64,000 bases of DNA. Origin: Shewanella psychropiezotolerans (GTDB taxonomy: Bacteria > Pseudomonadota > Gammaproteobacteria > Enterobacterales > Shewanellaceae). The notes under the pieces are model-generated. The model did not search any database. It was not told where the DNA came from and saw only the letters and a list, made by a program, of their open reading frames with translations. The translations under genes were made by a program, and so were the position numbers. Numbering within the stretch: position 1 is the stretch's first letter; each line of letters opens with the position of its first letter. Shown piece after piece: positions 10,171 through 20,167 of this stretch. The stretch covers positions 2,224,001 through 2,288,000 of the forward strand of contig NZ_CP041614.1 of the NCBI RefSeq assembly GCF_007197555.1, given 5' to 3'.

Positions 10171-11604
10171 ATGAGTATAATTAATAAGAATAAAGATGTT
10201 GTGATATTAGCAGGGGGTAAAATATTACAGGTTTTATTAGCGCTTATATCTATTAAGTTACTAACAAGTCTTTTAAGCGAGGAAGAAGTTGGTCAGTATT
10301 ACCTTCTACTAACTATTCTGACACTGTTCAATTTTGCATTTCTAAACCCTGTAGGCCAATATTTTGGTAGGCATGTGATTGGTTGGCAAACTGATAATAA
10401 ATTATCAGTTGCGACTAATACTTTATTGTCTGTACGATTGTTGGCAATATTGGTGTCAATATCTGTTAGTTATTTCATTTATAGTATTTTAGGTTATGAC
10501 CAATACTATACTTTAGGTGAATTTTTAACTTTCGTTTCCATTTCCTTATTATCTGGAACTTACTTAGTCCTTCTAAATAACCTTAACACGCTCGGAATGC
10601 GCTTATTATTTATTAAATATCTCATTTCATCTTTGTTTTTGGGGCTTATTTTATCATTAATAATCACGCAATATGTAACTGCTACAGGTATTGGCTGGTT
10701 GTATGGTATTGCGCTTTCACAGTGTGTCTTTATTTACCCTGTATATGTGAAATTTGTAAAAGTTGGAGAGAGAACAAAATTAGCTGGTAAATTAAATAGA
10801 AGCTCATGTAAGAAAATAATTGCATTTGTAATCCCCATAACTATTACGTTGTTTTTACAATGGGGACAGAATTCTTCATACAGAATAATAATTGAAAATA
10901 AATACTCCATTGAAACTCTTGCCTATGTAGCTGTTGGTTTTTCTGTTTCTAGTGCTATATTTACAGCTGTATCTAGTTTGGCAACACAGTATTTTAATCC
11001 TATATATTTTCGAAATATCACTAATGCATCAAAAGAGCAAAGAACTGCAGCTTGGAATGAACTAGCAGGTGTGATTTTCCCTGTTTACATATGCTTGGCA
11101 CTATTCGTGATTTGTTTATCACCATATTTAATCAATGTGTTAGTTTCTGATAGGTTTCATGACGCATATATATATGTTGCTATTGGAGCCATTATTGAAC
11201 TATTAAGAGTCTCTTCTAACATAGTTTATTTAGTATCCCAATCTGAGGTTAAAACTACAACAACCATTTTTCCTTACATAATCGGCTTCGTATGTAGTGT
11301 TACAGTATTGTACTTTGTTGATTTTTCCCAATATATATGGATGATAGCCGTTGTCTTAAGTGTTTCGTACTCTATCATATTTATATTGCTATTTGTGAAT
11401 ATGAGGAGGTTATTACCAATAAGTATAAAGATGAAAGGCGTTTGTAAAAGTGTTTTCCTATCTATTCCATTTTTTTTAGTACCATTAATCGAATGCAAGC
11501 CTTCGATTATTTCTTCTTTATTAATTATTGTTTTTTTTGGAATGTATCTTATTTTATGTATTTACAAACTAATTCGTATGCATGATGGTGTTATTATAAA
11601 ATGA
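10171..11604 (+). CDS. wzx: Wzx-type oligosaccharide flippase
   Basis: Moves the undecaprenyl-linked repeat unit across the inner membrane. The 477-aa, strongly hydrophobic protein has about 12 predicted membrane helices, starting with KDVVILAGGKILQVLLALISIKLLTSLLSEEEVGQYY, the usual N-terminal pattern of polysaccharide exporters (PST/MATE-like), and a basic cytoplasmic C-terminus. Sequence conservation in Wzx is weak, so the call rests on topology, the N-terminal motif and its place among glycosyltransferases. Its TGA overlaps the next gene's ATG (ATGA at 11601). Confidence 0.85.
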   Translation: MSIINKNKDVVILAGGKILQVLLALISIKLLTSLLSEEEVGQYYLLLTILTLFNFAFLNPVGQYFGRHVIGWQTDNKLSVATNTLLSVRLLAILVSISVSYFIYSILGYDQYYTLGEFLTFVSISLLSGTYLVLLNNLNTLGMRLLFIKYLISSLFLGLILSLIITQYVTATGIGWLYGIALSQCVFIYPVYVKFVKVGERTKLAGKLNRSSCKKIIAFVIPITITLFLQWGQNSSYRIIIENKYSIETLAYVAVGFSVSSAIFTAVSSLATQYFNPIYFRNITNASKEQRTAAWNELAGVIFPVYICLALFVICLSPYLINVLVSDRFHDAYIYVAIGAIIELLRVSSNIVYLVSQSEVKTTTTIFPYIIGFVCSVTVLYFVDFSQYIWMIAVVLSVSYSIIFILLFVNMRRLLPISIKMKGVCKSVFLSIPFFLVPLIECKPSIISSLLIIVFFGMYLILCIYKLIRMHDGVIIK

Positions 11605-12626
11605 AAAAAATTTGTTTAGTTATACCTAAATACCTTCAAAAAAATGAGGTTTTTAATATTGAAAGTCCTTTGAATCGGGATGGGATTTTCGATAAATATA
11701 TCAAGTTGAAAAGTGAGTTCAGGAAACATAATTGGAACTTGTCCACAGATGATATAAATACTATAGAGGTGTCTGATGTTGTTTTGTACTTTGACATGCC
11801 AAAGACGCTGCCTAGTAAAAATAAAATAAATTGTTCTTATTTGATTTTAGTAGAAAGTAGTTTAATCAGACCTGATAACTACGAATTTGAAAAGCATTCA
11901 TATTTTAAAAGAATATTTACTTGGAATGATGAGCTTGTAGATAATAATCGGTATTTCAAACTTAACTTTTCTCACTTGTTCCCTCCGAATATCAAAGTGG
12001 ATGTGAAAAATAAAGACAAACTTTGTATTTTAGTCTCTGGGAATAAAAAAACACCTTCACATAATATCAATGAACTTTATTCTAAAAGAGTCGATGCTAT
12101 AAAGTGGTTTGAGTCAAACCAAGCTGATAAGTTTGATTTGTTTGGAGTCGGATGGGGTAAAAGAAGATTTGAAGGTCCCATATTACTTAGGGCATTAAAT
12201 AGAGTGCCGTTTCTATGTGAACTATTTGCTATTTTGACTGGTCAGGTTTACCCATCTTATAGAGGTGTTATTAAAAATAAAAAAATAGTTATGGAAAATT
12301 ATAAGTTTTCAATATGCTACGAAAATGTAAAGGATATACCGGGTTATATAACGGAAAAGATATTTGATAGTTTTTTTGCTGGTTGTGTTCCAATTTACTG
12401 GGGAGCAAATAATGTTAGTAAACATATCCCAAGTAATTGTTTTGTGGACAAAAGGGATTTTCAATCTTATGAAGAATTGTTTGATTTTATTTCGAACATT
12501 GATGATGAAAAATATATTGACTATATGAATAATATTCAAAACTTTTTAAATAGTGAAGATGGATTTAAATTTACTGGCCAAAATTTCGCTGAAGTTGTCG
12601 TGTGCAATGTATTGAAGGATTTTTAA
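11601..12626 (+). CDS. GT10-family glycosyltransferase (fucosyl/colitosyltransferase candidate)
   Basis: 341-aa protein whose C-terminal half carries the GT10 (alpha-1,3/4-fucosyltransferase) signature: NYKFSICYENVKDIPGYITE (about 233-252), KIFDSFFAGCVPIYWGA, then IPSNCFVDKRDF. GT10 enzymes use GDP-L-fucose. Here the locus is built to make GDP-L-colitose, which is 3-deoxy-L-fucose, so this is the most likely colitosyltransferase; that substrate assignment is inference. It starts on an ATGA overlap with wzx and ends on a TAATG overlap with the next gene, so the three genes are translationally coupled. Confidence 0.85.
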   Translation: MKKICLVIPKYLQKNEVFNIESPLNRDGIFDKYIKLKSEFRKHNWNLSTDDINTIEVSDVVLYFDMPKTLPSKNKINCSYLILVESSLIRPDNYEFEKHSYFKRIFTWNDELVDNNRYFKLNFSHLFPPNIKVDVKNKDKLCILVSGNKKTPSHNINELYSKRVDAIKWFESNQADKFDLFGVGWGKRRFEGPILLRALNRVPFLCELFAILTGQVYPSYRGVIKNKKIVMENYKFSICYENVKDIPGYITEKIFDSFFAGCVPIYWGANNVSKHIPSNCFVDKRDFQSYEELFDFISNIDDEKYIDYMNNIQNFLNSEDGFKFTGQNFAEVVVCNVLKDF

Positions 12627-13645
12627 TGATTAAAAAAATTTTATATGTAGCTTTTAAATATGAATCAGGTATTAAATCTAATGGCTTAGCTTTAAATTAT
12701 AAGGCGTGGCATGATAATTTTATTGATCTTGGCTACGAAGTGGATGCAATATTTTATGATGACTATTCTATAGATGAAATTCAAAAAGAAATCATTATTA
12801 AAGCCGAGAAATATAAACCTGATTTGATATTCTTTATTCTTCAAAAAGATCAGGTTAAAGTAAGTACAATCAATCATCTACATATGAAAGGTTTTTTTAC
12901 AGTCAACTTCTTTGGTGATGATCAATGGCGATTCGAAAGCTTCACATCTGTTTATGCACCCTATTTTTCTGCTTGTATTACAACAGATAAATTTAGTGTA
13001 GAAAAGTATATCAGTATTGGTCAACCTAATATTATATGTAGCCAATGGGCATCTTTAGAAAATAAAATAGAAATTGACAATAATGATTATAAATACAATG
13101 TTAGTTTTGTTGGTGGTTGTAACCGTTATAGAAAATGGTTTGTCGATACTTTAAGAAAAAGAGGGATCACGGTCGATTGTTTTGGCAATGGCTGGCCTAA
13201 TGGAAGGGTGACCTACGCAAAGATAGAAGAGATTTTTTTGAGTTCAAAAATCAACCTCAATATTTCAAATAGTTCTAGCTTTGATATTAGATATTTGTTT
13301 TCAAGTTTTAAAGCTATGTTGTTAGGGATTAAAGCTGTTTTTATAAGTGGAAAAAGCAGTAGTCAAACTAAAGCTAGAAATTTCGAGATACCCGTTCAAG
13401 GGGGATTTCAATTAACTGATTATGTTCCAAGCTTAGAAGATTACTTTTTGATTGGTAAGGAGATTTCTTGCTATAATAGTATTGATGAATCGGAAAAGTT
13501 GATTCATTATTTTTTAAATAATGAGGAAGAGAGAGAAGTAATAAAGTCTTCTGGAATAAAAAAAGCAAGAAATAATCATACATTTAAACACCGAATAGTT
13601 GACTTCATGATAAAATTGGAAGAGTTGAAAAAAAATGACTGTTAA
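12626..13645 (+). CDS. CgeB-like GT1/GT4-fold glycosyltransferase
   Basis: 339 aa. The start is ATG 12626, overlapping the previous stop (TAATG); an in-frame GTG at 12602 lies inside the previous gene and is not needed. The C-terminal region (KARNFEIPVQGGFQLTDYVP...LIGKEISCYNSIDE, about 235-285) is the CgeB/Glyco_trans_1_2 signature seen in GT4-like enzymes. The N-terminal half contains FFGDDQWRFESF, as in DUF3880-type domains. It is a cytoplasmic enzyme, presumably adding one sugar of the repeat unit. Donor and acceptor are unknown. The next gene starts inside its last codons (11-nt overlap). Confidence 0.78.
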   Translation: MIKKILYVAFKYESGIKSNGLALNYKAWHDNFIDLGYEVDAIFYDDYSIDEIQKEIIIKAEKYKPDLIFFILQKDQVKVSTINHLHMKGFFTVNFFGDDQWRFESFTSVYAPYFSACITTDKFSVEKYISIGQPNIICSQWASLENKIEIDNNDYKYNVSFVGGCNRYRKWFVDTLRKRGITVDCFGNGWPNGRVTYAKIEEIFLSSKINLNISNSSSFDIRYLFSSFKAMLLGIKAVFISGKSSSQTKARNFEIPVQGGFQLTDYVPSLEDYFLIGKEISCYNSIDESEKLIHYFLNNEEEREVIKSSGIKKARNNHTFKHRIVDFMIKLEELKKNDC

Positions 13646-15101
13646 CAAAATCGATAAGCTAACTTTAACTAATCTAGTTGAAGGTCATTTTGAAGCTGAT
13701 TTTAATTCAGTAGAACATAATATTATCACATTGAATTCAGTAGATCTGTTGACCCATAATCGTTTTGATTTGGCTTTTAAGTTGCTTTATTTAGATGGTA
13801 TCTGTTTTAAGTCTTATTTTTCGAAAGAGTCTTATAAGGAACACATTAGGGCTTTTAGTCTCGGCAGGTATACCGAGCCAGGGAATGATAAAAAGAATAA
13901 TATTGAAAGTTTCTATCAATCATTTCATGTCACATATGAAAAAATTCAAAGAATTGGTTTTGATTCTACAGAGTCGCTTATACCGTTATCCTGCAATGGT
14001 TCTATACTTGATGGAGCTCATCGTTTAGCGAGTGCTATACATTTAGGGAAAAAAGTAAGTTGCATAGAATCGAATGCTGATTCAAAAAAATATGATTATA
14101 GGTTCTTTTTTTCCAGGCAGGTACCAATTAAAATGCTGGATTCTGCAGCAACGAAATTTGTAGAGGTAGCTAATAACATCTATATTGCTTGTATATGGCC
14201 ATCAGCTATCGGACATGATGATCAGTTAGAAAAGGTTATCCCCAACATAGTGTATAGAAAAAATGTGCCTATAAATTTAACTGGTGCTCATAATTTATTG
14301 TCTCAAATATACTCTGGAGAAAAATGGTTAGGTGATGTCAAAAATAATTACAAAGGAGTGAAAGGGAAGCTTTCGGAATGTTTTAGCAATAATGATGATG
14401 TTCGATTTATCGCTTTCCAGGCAAGTTGTCTACAAGAGGTATTAGAAGTTAAAGAGTGTATTAGAGAAATATTTAAAATTGGGAAACACTCTGTTCATAT
14501 TACAGATACAACCAACGAGGCGATAGAGCTCGCTCATCTTGTTTTCAATGATAATGCTTTGCACTTCCTTAATTATGGAAAACCAAATACTTACATTAAT
14601 ACTCATATAAAACTAAATGAGTTTATTGAATTTATGGATATACATAAATTAAATAAAAATGAAGTGGCATTAGATACAGGAATGCTTTTGGCTTTGTATG
14701 GGATAAGACCTGCTTCTGATATAGATTATTTATCTTTAGTAGAGATACATACTGAAGTTTCTGACAACATTGAATCTCACGATAATAGTTTGATCTTTCA
14801 TGCCCAAGATAAATCTAATCTATTACTAGATCCTGAATTTTATTTTTACTTTAAAAACGTTAAGTTTATTTGTTTTAATCAAGTGTACAATATGAAATTA
14901 AATCGAGGTGAAGTAAAGGATATAAATGACATTCAGGTTATGAAAGGTATGTTAGAAAATAATATAATAAAACAATTTATTGGAAGGGTTAAGCAGAAAG
15001 TTTTTTACACAAAAGCAAAACTATTTAAGATCTTAGTTTTGATATTAAAACGAGTTGGCCTATTTGATTTTGTCTATAATTTGTATAAAGCTCTTAAATG
15101 A
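13635..15101 (+). CDS. Unknown 488-aa protein with ParB-like and nucleotidyltransferase-like motifs
   Basis: Not recognised as a known family. Two local motifs stand out: SCNGSILDGAHRLASAIHLG (about 118-137), which resembles the DGxHR loop of ParB/Srx-fold domains, and VALDTGMLLALYGIRPASDIDYLSL (about 347-371), which resembles the DxD-containing strand of nucleotidyltransferase-fold proteins. The C-terminus is basic with a hydrophobic stretch (KAKLFKILVLILKRVGLFDFVYNLY), perhaps a membrane anchor. The start overlaps the upstream glycosyltransferase by 11 nt, so it belongs to the same transcript and probably acts on the same repeat unit. A role as a kinase-like or nucleotidyltransferase-like modifying enzyme is possible but unproven. 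Confidence 0.6.
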   Translation: MTVNKIDKLTLTNLVEGHFEADFNSVEHNIITLNSVDLLTHNRFDLAFKLLYLDGICFKSYFSKESYKEHIRAFSLGRYTEPGNDKKNNIESFYQSFHVTYEKIQRIGFDSTESLIPLSCNGSILDGAHRLASAIHLGKKVSCIESNADSKKYDYRFFFSRQVPIKMLDSAATKFVEVANNIYIACIWPSAIGHDDQLEKVIPNIVYRKNVPINLTGAHNLLSQIYSGEKWLGDVKNNYKGVKGKLSECFSNNDDVRFIAFQASCLQEVLEVKECIREIFKIGKHSVHITDTTNEAIELAHLVFNDNALHFLNYGKPNTYINTHIKLNEFIEFMDIHKLNKNEVALDTGMLLALYGIRPASDIDYLSLVEIHTEVSDNIESHDNSLIFHAQDKSNLLLDPEFYFYFKNVKFICFNQVYNMKLNRGEVKDINDIQVMKGMLENNIIKQFIGRVKQKVFYTKAKLFKILVLILKRVGLFDFVYNLYKALK

Positions 15102-15491
15102 TGCTTATGTTTTTCTAGTTAGACCTGAAGTGGGTTATTCAACTTTGGGTACTTCAGTATTATACTATTATGTTATTTTAGTACAATTACAAGGTTGGGG
15201 GGCGGGGGAACTAATATAGGACACCCTCTATAATATAGTGTGTATTTGCAGTTTTAACACATCACCCCGATATTATGACTCAGATATATACATATAGATA
15301 GATGTTTTGTTTGTATTGTTTATTAATAAATTTGTTAAAATAAGTCTTAATGATGGTAAGGTTGAACAGGAACGTTCAGTTTTCATTCTAGTTGGTGATA
15401 ATGTTTGTTTTTATTAAAACTACTAGCGTGTACGTTACAAATTACTTGAGTTGCCTTTGTTATCATATGAATTACCCTTATTGGATTATAA
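15102..15491. other. 390-bp gene-free AT-rich gap before wzy
   Basis: No coding frame, RNA gene or repeat family was recognised. It holds a weak hairpin (CTGAAGT 15125-15131 with ACTTCAG 15151-15157) and a G-rich stretch near 15197-15209. In a locus where other genes nearly touch, a gap of this size suggests a join between separately acquired gene blocks or an internal promoter; neither is proven. Confidence 0.5.
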
Positions 15492-16538
15492 ATGTTTTTC
15501 TATATTTTACTTTTCCTTATTGTTATGTTACTCGGTTTGTCAAAGTTAAAGAATAAAAACGAATTTATTGCTATAACTTTATTTGTTGTTTCAGCAGCTA
15601 GGTTTGATGTTGGGTTTGATTTCTTATCATATTACAATTCAATTGAACTCTTTCAACCTCATGATATGACATATATTAGATTTGGTCTGTTACATGGTGG
15701 ATTAATTGAGTTTTCAAATTACATCGGTTTTACTCAGCTTTACTTCATAGTTACATCCGCTGTCATATATTTTTTTATACATTTGAGTTTGAATAAACAT
15801 AGTGAAAACTATCTGTATTCAATTTTAATATTCATAGGGGTTCCATTTTTCTTCCTTATGTCTTTTAATTTTATTAAACAATTTACGGCAATGGTTTTAG
15901 TCTTGTATAGTATAAGATATATTTTTGAACGGAAACTTTTAAGTTTTATATTTGTCATATTTATCGCTAGTCTTTTGCATTACACTGCTATTATGTGTGT
16001 TTGTTTGTATTATTTATATGGTCGTAAAATTCCCAGTGTGTTTTTGATTGTTTTCTTTGCTAGTTCATTTTTTGCTTTCCCATTAGCTCAAAATATAATT
16101 GATACTTTACTACCTTTCTACTCACATTACTTAGATGTAAAGGTAGAAGGAGGGAAGTCTTTTCAAGCTCTATTAATTCTTTTGTTTTTATTATTTATTA
16201 TGTTTAGACGTCTTATTAATAATAAAAAGTCAGATTTTTATTTTGTGACCTTTATTATTGGGGCGTGTATATATAATACTTTTCAGCCTATTGGTTTTTC
16301 GGCTACAAGAGTAAGCTATTACTTTTTGATTTTTCTTATTTTATTAGTTCCTTCTTTTGGTTCAAGGATACGAAAAAAACAATTTACACTGTTATTAATA
16401 GCTCTAACATTTACACTCTTTATTATTTCTTTATATTCAAATTCAAAAGTTGGAACTCGTAGCCCTAGCGTTCCATACCAAACTTTTTTCAACAAAACTA
16501 TCCATGATATTCGTCCATACGGATGGGTTAAAAAATAA
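15492..16538 (+). CDS. wzy: EpsG-type O-antigen/EPS polymerase
   Basis: Polymerises repeat units on the periplasmic face of the inner membrane. 348 aa with about ten hydrophobic segments. The conserved beginning (SAARFDVGFDFLSYYNSIEL, about 36-55) is the EpsG-family signature, in which an R-x-D-V-G-x-D-Y/F motif near the second helix is followed by a soluble loop. Later FNFIKQFTAMVLVLYSIRYI and LLHYTAI also fit EpsG. It is the only polymerase candidate in the locus, which fits Wzx/Wzy assembly with Wzz at 173. Start ATG 15492 has a poor RBS. Confidence 0.8.
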   Translation: MFFYILLFLIVMLLGLSKLKNKNEFIAITLFVVSAARFDVGFDFLSYYNSIELFQPHDMTYIRFGLLHGGLIEFSNYIGFTQLYFIVTSAVIYFFIHLSLNKHSENYLYSILIFIGVPFFFLMSFNFIKQFTAMVLVLYSIRYIFERKLLSFIFVIFIASLLHYTAIMCVCLYYLYGRKIPSVFLIVFFASSFFAFPLAQNIIDTLLPFYSHYLDVKVEGGKSFQALLILLFLLFIMFRRLINNKKSDFYFVTFIIGACIYNTFQPIGFSATRVSYYFLIFLILLVPSFGSRIRKKQFTLLLIALTFTLFIISLYSNSKVGTRSPSVPYQTFFNKTIHDIRPYGWVKK

Positions 16539-16569
16539 GAGTGATTGCTCTTATTTAAGGTGTAAAGAT

Positions 16570-17406
16570 ATGAGTATCTCAATAATCCTCCCTATATTTA
16601 ATGCTGAGTTGTATTTAGAAGAGGCAATATGTAGTATATTAAGTCAAACATATCGCGATTTTGAGTTGATCTGCATTGATGATGGTTCAACTGATAATAG
16701 CTTAAAAATTTTAAAAAAGTATATTGATTTAGATGATCGTATAGTGATTATCTCAAGAGAGAATAGAGGCTTGGTTGCTACACTGAATCAAGCAATTTCT
16801 TTATCTAAATACCGGTATATAGCAAGAATGGATGCTGATGACATTTGTGAATGTCATAGGTTAGAACTACAGTTAGCTGAAATGAAATCTAAAAAGTTGG
16901 CTATCATTGGCTCTTCATATCGTTATGTTGATATGAAGAACAATGATATTGGACACCGATTATTACCTACTGAGCACAGATTGATTTCTTGGATGATGGA
17001 TTTAGGCTCCCCTTTTTGTCATCCTTCTGTATTGTTTGATAGTGAAATACTCGGGAAGGATTTATTTTATAGTGAACAACACCATCATTGTGAAGATTAT
17101 GAATTATGGTTACGTTGTCGACAATTAGGCTATAAGTTTGGTAATTTAAGAGATTTAATGTTCAATTATAGAGTATTGCCTACAAGTATTTCCCGCTTGA
17201 ATTCGAGCAGCCAATCGAGTAAATCAATTGGTTTACTAGTTAGTTATTGTTCATTTGTTAACGACTATTCTGAAGCTGAATATATGTTGTTTAGCCGGAA
17301 ACAAAACAAAGATTATATTCTTAATTTAAAATTATGTAGTCGATTATTAATGCAGGGGAAGTTTTTTCATAGTATATTTTTATTTTTATATTTGTTAGCT
17401 AAGTAG
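16570..17406 (+). CDS. GT2-family glycosyltransferase
   Basis: 278 aa from ATG 16570; upstream in-frame codons belong to the end of wzy. The GT-A fold is clear: SISIILPIFNAELYLEEAIC at the N-terminus, IDDGSTDNS, the metal/nucleotide-binding MDADD (87-91), and CEDYELWLRCRQLG, a frequent GT2 acceptor-side motif. It is a cytoplasmic enzyme adding one sugar to the lipid-linked repeat. It begins 31 bp after wzy and is followed by two more GT2 enzymes. Donor unknown. Confidence 0.88.
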   Translation: MSISIILPIFNAELYLEEAICSILSQTYRDFELICIDDGSTDNSLKILKKYIDLDDRIVIISRENRGLVATLNQAISLSKYRYIARMDADDICECHRLELQLAEMKSKKLAIIGSSYRYVDMKNNDIGHRLLPTEHRLISWMMDLGSPFCHPSVLFDSEILGKDLFYSEQHHHCEDYELWLRCRQLGYKFGNLRDLMFNYRVLPTSISRLNSSSQSSKSIGLLVSYCSFVNDYSEAEYMLFSRKQNKDYILNLKLCSRLLMQGKFFHSIFLFLYLLAK

Positions 17407-17412
17407 GAGAGT

Positions 17413-18165
17413 ATGTTGTTAAGTGTATTGATTTCTTGTTTGTATAATCGTCTAGATGGTGTTTATAGTATGGTCTTACCGGTTAACAATAATGTTGAAT
17501 ATATTGTTATTGTGCAGGGAGCGAATAATGAGGAAGTTTTCAAATTCAATGAGCTAAACTTCTTCTCCGAACGTAATGATATCAAGGTAATCTTCGATAA
17601 TAATGTAGGCGTTACTTTTAGTAGAAACAAAGCAATAGATATTGCTACTGGCGATATGGCTTTATTTACAGATGATGATGTTACGCTAGAGTCTGATTTT
17701 TTCGAGTTGGTGCTAAAGTCTTTTTCAGATTTACCCGAATGTGATTTTCTTACATTTAATATTGAATCACCAGATGGTGACCTGTTAAAACCTCCTTTGT
17801 GTGATTCCTTTCATAACCTAAGAAGTATATTAGGCGTCGGCACTATTCAAATAGCGATTCGTTTGAATGATGCAACTAAGAGAATAAAATTCCCATTAGA
17901 TCTAGGTGCAGGTTCTAAATATCCAAATTGCGATGAACCAGTTTATCTATCTAAGTTTATAAAGTCTGGTAAAGTTGGTGCGCACATTAATAAAACTATT
18001 TGTAAGCATCCAGTCGAATCATCGGGTAATAGTCTTAGAGGATTTCCTAGTCTCATGTCCCGGTTCATAGCTTTCCGCTATATATTTGGACATTTTTTTG
18101 GTTCTTTTATTTTCATAGTATTTATTTTGAAAAACATCAAAAAGTTTTCGTTAGACCATAACTAG
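17413..18165 (+). CDS. GT2-like glycosyltransferase
   Basis: 250-aa GT-A protein: LLSVLISCLYNR at the start, NNVGVTFSRNKAIDIATGD, then the DxD-type TDDDV (86-90). A later NCDEPVYLSKFIKSG corresponds to the catalytic-base region. It ends with a hydrophobic basic stretch (FIFIVFILKNIKKF) that may attach it to the membrane. It starts 7 bp after the previous gene with GGAGAG as RBS. It is divergent from the GT2 enzymes on either side, so it probably has a different donor. Confidence 0.75.
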   Translation: MLLSVLISCLYNRLDGVYSMVLPVNNNVEYIVIVQGANNEEVFKFNELNFFSERNDIKVIFDNNVGVTFSRNKAIDIATGDMALFTDDDVTLESDFFELVLKSFSDLPECDFLTFNIESPDGDLLKPPLCDSFHNLRSILGVGTIQIAIRLNDATKRIKFPLDLGAGSKYPNCDEPVYLSKFIKSGKVGAHINKTICKHPVESSGNSLRGFPSLMSRFIAFRYIFGHFFGSFIFIVFILKNIKKFSLDHN

Positions 18166-18172
18166 GGGCATA

Positions 18173-18931
18173 ATGAGCATCTATAATAGTAGTGAGTTGG
18201 TTTCTGTAATTATGCCTTCATATAATTCAGCTGAAACTATAGAAGCTAGTATTAACTCTGTATTAAAGCAAAGTTATTCAAACTGGGAATTAATCATTAC
18301 AGATGACTTATCTATTGATAATACTGTAAATATTGTAAGAGAAATTGCTAAAGTAGATCATAGAATTAAATTATATACTTCCTTAGAAAATGGAGGCGCA
18401 GGTAAAGCACGTAATAATTGCATTTCAAAAGCCAATGGAAGGTTCATAGCCTTTCTAGATGCAGACGATCTTTGGTTGCCAAAAAAGTTAGAAAAACAAA
18501 TCACTTTCATGTTAGAAAAAAACTATTATTTTACTTATACTGCGTATCAAAAGTTCTCTTCTAAAGGCATTGCGGGTGTTATTAGTCCTGTTCAAGAGAT
18601 AAACTACAACAAATTACTTTTTAGTAATGAAATTGGATGCTTAACTGTTATTTACGATACCAGTGAGATAGGGAAGAAATATATGCCTTTAATCAGAAAA
18701 AGGCAAGATATGGGCTTATGGTTAGAAATTTTAAAATCTGTCAATAAAGCGTACTGTCTAGATGAGGTGTTAGCTATGTATAGAACTGACAGCGGTATGA
18801 CTCAAAATAAATTAAAAGTCTTGAGTTATCAGTGGGAATTTTATCGCAAGATTGTTGGCCTAAGTTTTTTTAGATCGTCAATAACTTTTTTTGTTTACGC
18901 TTGTAAAGGTTATATGAAGAGTAGGAAGTAA
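18173..18931 (+). CDS. GT2-family glycosyltransferase (WfgS/WcaA-like)
   Basis: 252 aa. GT-A marks: [53 protein letters not shown] (DxD at 96-98), and [14 protein letters not shown] near 180. The pattern RQDMGLWL is frequent in O-antigen GT2 enzymes of the WfgS group. Gap to the upstream gene is 7 bp (RBS GGGG) and to ugd 8 bp. Since ugd follows, a glucuronosyl or galacturonosyl donor is possible, but nothing in the sequence proves it. Confidence 0.85.
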   Translation: MSIYNSSELVSVIMPSYNSAETIEASINSVLKQSYSNWELIITDDLSIDNTVNIVREIAKVDHRIKLYTSLENGGAGKARNNCISKANGRFIAFLDADDLWLPKKLEKQITFMLEKNYYFTYTAYQKFSSKGIAGVISPVQEINYNKLLFSNEIGCLTVIYDTSEIGKKYMPLIRKRQDMGLWLEILKSVNKAYCLDEVLAMYRTDSGMTQNKLKVLSYQWEFYRKIVGLSFFRSSITFFVYACKGYMKSRK

Positions 18932-18939
18932 GAGGTTTT

Positions 18940-20106
18940 ATGAAAATAGCTATTGCTGGGACAGGGTATGTAGGTTTGTCTAATGCGGTATTATTATCGC
19001 AACATAATGAAGTCATCGCGGTTGATATTGTTTCTAGAAAAATAGAGATGATTAATCAAGGGCGTTCACCCATAGCTGACGTAGAGATAGAAGATTATTT
19101 AGCTAATCATAAACTAAATTTAACTGCAACGCTTGATAAAAATTTTGCCTATCATGATGCAGACTTCGTGATTATAGCTACACCAACAGATTATGATTCT
19201 GCTACAAACTATTTTAATACTTCATCGGTTGAATCTGTAATTCAGGATGTATTAACAATTAACCCAAGCGCAGTAATGGTTATTAAATCAACTGTGCCAG
19301 TAGGATATACTGAATCGATTAAACAAAAATTTAAAACACAAAATATTATCTTTTCACCTGAGTTCTTACGTGAAGGTCGTGCATTATATGACAATTTACA
19401 CCCCTCACGTATAATTGTTGGTGAACGCTCCGAACGAGCTAAAGTGTTCGCTAACTTACTTGCTAACGCTGCTGTAAAAGAAGATGTAGAAATTCTATTT
19501 ACTGATTCTACTGAAGCTGAAGCGGTTAAACTATTTTCTAATACTTATCTGGCAATGCGTGTCGCTTATTTTAATGAATTAGATAGCTATGCTGAGTCGC
19601 ATGGACTGGATTCAAATCAATTAATAAAAGGTGTTTGTTTAGATCCTCGTATTGGTAGTCACTATAACAATCCTTCATTTGGCTATGGTGGTTATTGTCT
19701 TCCGAAAGATACGAAGCAATTACGAGCAAATTATGCCGACGTACCTAATTGTTTAATTAGTGCGATTGTAGATGCAAATACTACTCGTAAAGATTTTATT
19801 TCAGATTCTATTCTAAAGAGAAACCCGTCTAGAGTTGGAATCTATCGTTTAATCATGAAAAGTGGTTCAGATAACTTCAGATCTTCATCTATTCAAGGGA
19901 TAATGAAACGGATTAAGGCTAAAGGTATCGAAGTTGTGGTTTACGAGCCGGTGTTAGATGAACCTGAATTTTATCATTCAAAAGTCATAAAAAACCTCGA
20001 AGAGTTTAAGATGATGTCTGATGTGATCGTTTCAAACCGTATGGTTGAAGAGCTCAAGGATGTATCAGATAAGGTCTATACTCGCGATCTGTTTGGTAGC
20101 GACTAA
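18940..20106 (+). CDS. ugd: UDP-glucose 6-dehydrogenase
   Basis: Oxidises UDP-glucose to UDP-glucuronate with two NAD+. 388 aa, the short bacterial form. Visible: Rossmann [13 protein letters not shown] (7-19), [42 protein letters not shown], and the catalytic loop [16 protein letters not shown] with Cys253. RBS AGAGG lies 6 nt before ATG 18940. It supplies an acidic sugar, so the polymer probably carries a uronic acid. The galU copy after it would supply UDP-glucose. Confidence 0.95.
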   Translation: MKIAIAGTGYVGLSNAVLLSQHNEVIAVDIVSRKIEMINQGRSPIADVEIEDYLANHKLNLTATLDKNFAYHDADFVIIATPTDYDSATNYFNTSSVESVIQDVLTINPSAVMVIKSTVPVGYTESIKQKFKTQNIIFSPEFLREGRALYDNLHPSRIIVGERSERAKVFANLLANAAVKEDVEILFTDSTEAEAVKLFSNTYLAMRVAYFNELDSYAESHGLDSNQLIKGVCLDPRIGSHYNNPSFGYGGYCLPKDTKQLRANYADVPNCLISAIVDANTTRKDFISDSILKRNPSRVGIYRLIMKSGSDNFRSSSIQGIMKRIKAKGIEVVVYEPVLDEPEFYHSKVIKNLEEFKMMSDVIVSNRMVEELKDVSDKVYTRDLFGSD

Positions 20107-20167
20107 CTTTTATTTTTGTTTATTACAATGGCTATTTTGATAGGTTAAGTTTTTATTAAGGTTTTAA

